Shown here: piece after piece, positions 63,336 to 64,000 of the stretch | Layout: every line of letters begins with the position of its first letter | Numbering within the stretch: position 1 is the stretch's first letter | DNA from: Bifidobacterium pullorum subsp. gallinarum | GTDB lineage: Bacteria; Actinomycetota; Actinomycetes; Actinomycetales; Bifidobacteriaceae | Direction of reading: 5' to 3' | Length of the DNA: 64,000 nt | Assembly (NCBI RefSeq): GCF_000741215.1 | Contig: NZ_JGYX01000005.1 | Location: 124,001 to 188,000, forward strand | Made by a program: the position numbers and the translations under genes | The notes under the pieces: model-generated | Database searches by the model: none | The model's input: the letters and a program-made list of their open reading frames with translations, nothing else | What the model was told of the DNA's origin: nothing

Positions 63336-64000
63336 CTATACGAGCACCAGATTGTCGCGGTGGATCAGCGGATGCGCGTACGCCTCGCCGAGGAATCGCC
63401 GCAGCTGGTCCGTATTGCGCCCCAGCATCTGCGGAATCTCCTCGGAATCGTATCCGGACAATCCACGCGCCAGATGCGTGCCGTCCTCGGCGTCCACCCA
63501 CACCGGGTCGCCGGCGGAGAACTCCCCGCGCGCCTCCAATGCGCCGGCCGCCAGTAGGCTGGCCCGTCCGCCGCGTACGGCGCGTGCGGCGCCGTCGTCG
63601 ACCACGATCGTCCCTCGGGGTTCCGCCGCGAATCCAATCCACAGCCGACGCGAGGAGCCGCGGTCGTGCACCGGGGCGAACACGGTGCCGACCGGGTCGC
63701 CCATCATCGCCGGCCCCGCGTTCGCGGCGCTGGTCAGTACGACGGGCACGCCGGAGACCGCGGCGATCCGCGCCGCCTCCAGCTTGGTGACCATGCCGCC
63801 GGTGCCGACGCCGGAGGTGCTGCCGCCCACGGTCACGTCCCGCAGGGCCGCGATCACGTCGGGCACGTACCCGATGCGTCGCGCGTCCGGACGACCGGGC
63901 GGCGCGGTGTACAGCGCGTCCACGTCGGTGAGCAGGACGAGCGCGTCGGCGCGCACGATGTTGGCCACCAGCGCGGAAAGGCGGTCGTTGTCGCCGAACC
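63336..64000 (-). CDS. proB: Glutamate 5-kinase (N-terminal part outside window)
   Basis: The C-terminal 220 residues of glutamate 5-kinase, the first enzyme of proline synthesis. FGDNDRLSALVANIV and LVLLTDVDALYTAPP belong to the amino-acid kinase domain, as do GTGGMVTKLEAARIA and SGVPVVLTSA. The end, from about GTIVVDDGAARAVR, is the PUA domain found in longer ProB proteins. The reading frame runs off the right edge, so no start is seen. Confidence 0.94.
   Translation of the reverse strand, partial: FGDNDRLSALVANIVRADALVLLTDVDALYTAPPGRPDARRIGYVPDVIAALRDVTVGGSTSGVGTGGMVTKLEAARIAAVSGVPVVLTSAANAGPAMMGDPVGTVFAPVHDRGSSRRLWIGFAAEPRGTIVVDDGAARAVRGGRASLLAAGALEARGEFSAGDPVWVDAEDGTHLARGLSGYDSEEIPQMLGRNTDQLRRFLGEAYAHPLIHRDNLVLV

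Overview
This window is chromosomal DNA from a high-GC actinobacterium, almost certainly a Bifidobacterium. The reasons are a single-polypeptide type I fatty acid synthase of about 3,100 residues beside actinobacterial AccA/AccD-type carboxylase genes, a CIRCE-controlled groES standing alone, an aminopeptidase C, an amylosucrase-family GH13 enzyme, a SenX3-RegX3-type phosphate regulon and a FasR/PucR-type regulator. No insertion sequences, phage genes, CRISPR arrays or rRNA genes were found. Most genes lie on the minus strand, and nearly all long plus-strand reading frames are antisense shadows of GC-rich genes.

Layout by region. 1-9.2 kb: partial MoxR ATPase, heat-shock groES with a perfect CIRCE, a membrane protein, a GNAT acetyltransferase, FmdB, a SAF-domain protein, then a tightly overlapping three-gene unit (FHA protein, a large helicase-nuclease relative whose catalytic motifs all look lost, and a 67-residue protein). 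9.4-12.1 kb: ribosomal L10/L7-L12 with an L10-type leader, and an NCS2 purine permease. 12.3-18.7 kb: the phosphate module pstSCAB plus regX3/senX3, with a PHO-box-like direct repeat upstream of pstS. 18.9-30.5 kb: housekeeping metabolism (MTA/SAH nucleosidase, two tandem DAHP synthases, PepC, a DivIVA-like coiled-coil protein, a Pcp-family protein lacking its catalytic His, IspD, PgeF, peptidase U32, aldo-keto reductase). 30.6-34.2 kb: LemA and a DUF2207 protein that is apparently frameshifted twice, then an orphan LuxR-type response regulator.

34.5-41.0 kb: PNPase with a long Arg/Asp/Tyr-rich tail, S15, a membrane protein, tRNA-Gly, AcpS and the amylosucrase. 41.2-54.1 kb: the lipid module accA-accD-fas. 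It is divergent from bioY, with birA next to it, so carboxylase, its biotin cofactor supply, the ligase that attaches biotin and the FAS itself are clustered; AcpS at 38.7 kb supplies the ACP modification. 56.3-59.2 kb: a large membrane protein translationally coupled to a FasR-like regulator. 59.3-64 kb: rplK-rplA, secE-nusG, tRNA-Trp, an aspartate aminotransferase and a partial proB.

The observations most worth a second look are the FHA plus pseudo-helicase/nuclease operon, the paired palindromes between the acc-fas operon and bioY together with the nearby FasR-like regulator, the Pcp homologue without its catalytic His, the nested inverted repeats upstream of rplK, and the duplicated hairpin at the 3' end of pepC. 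All calls come from reading the sequence; no database search was run.
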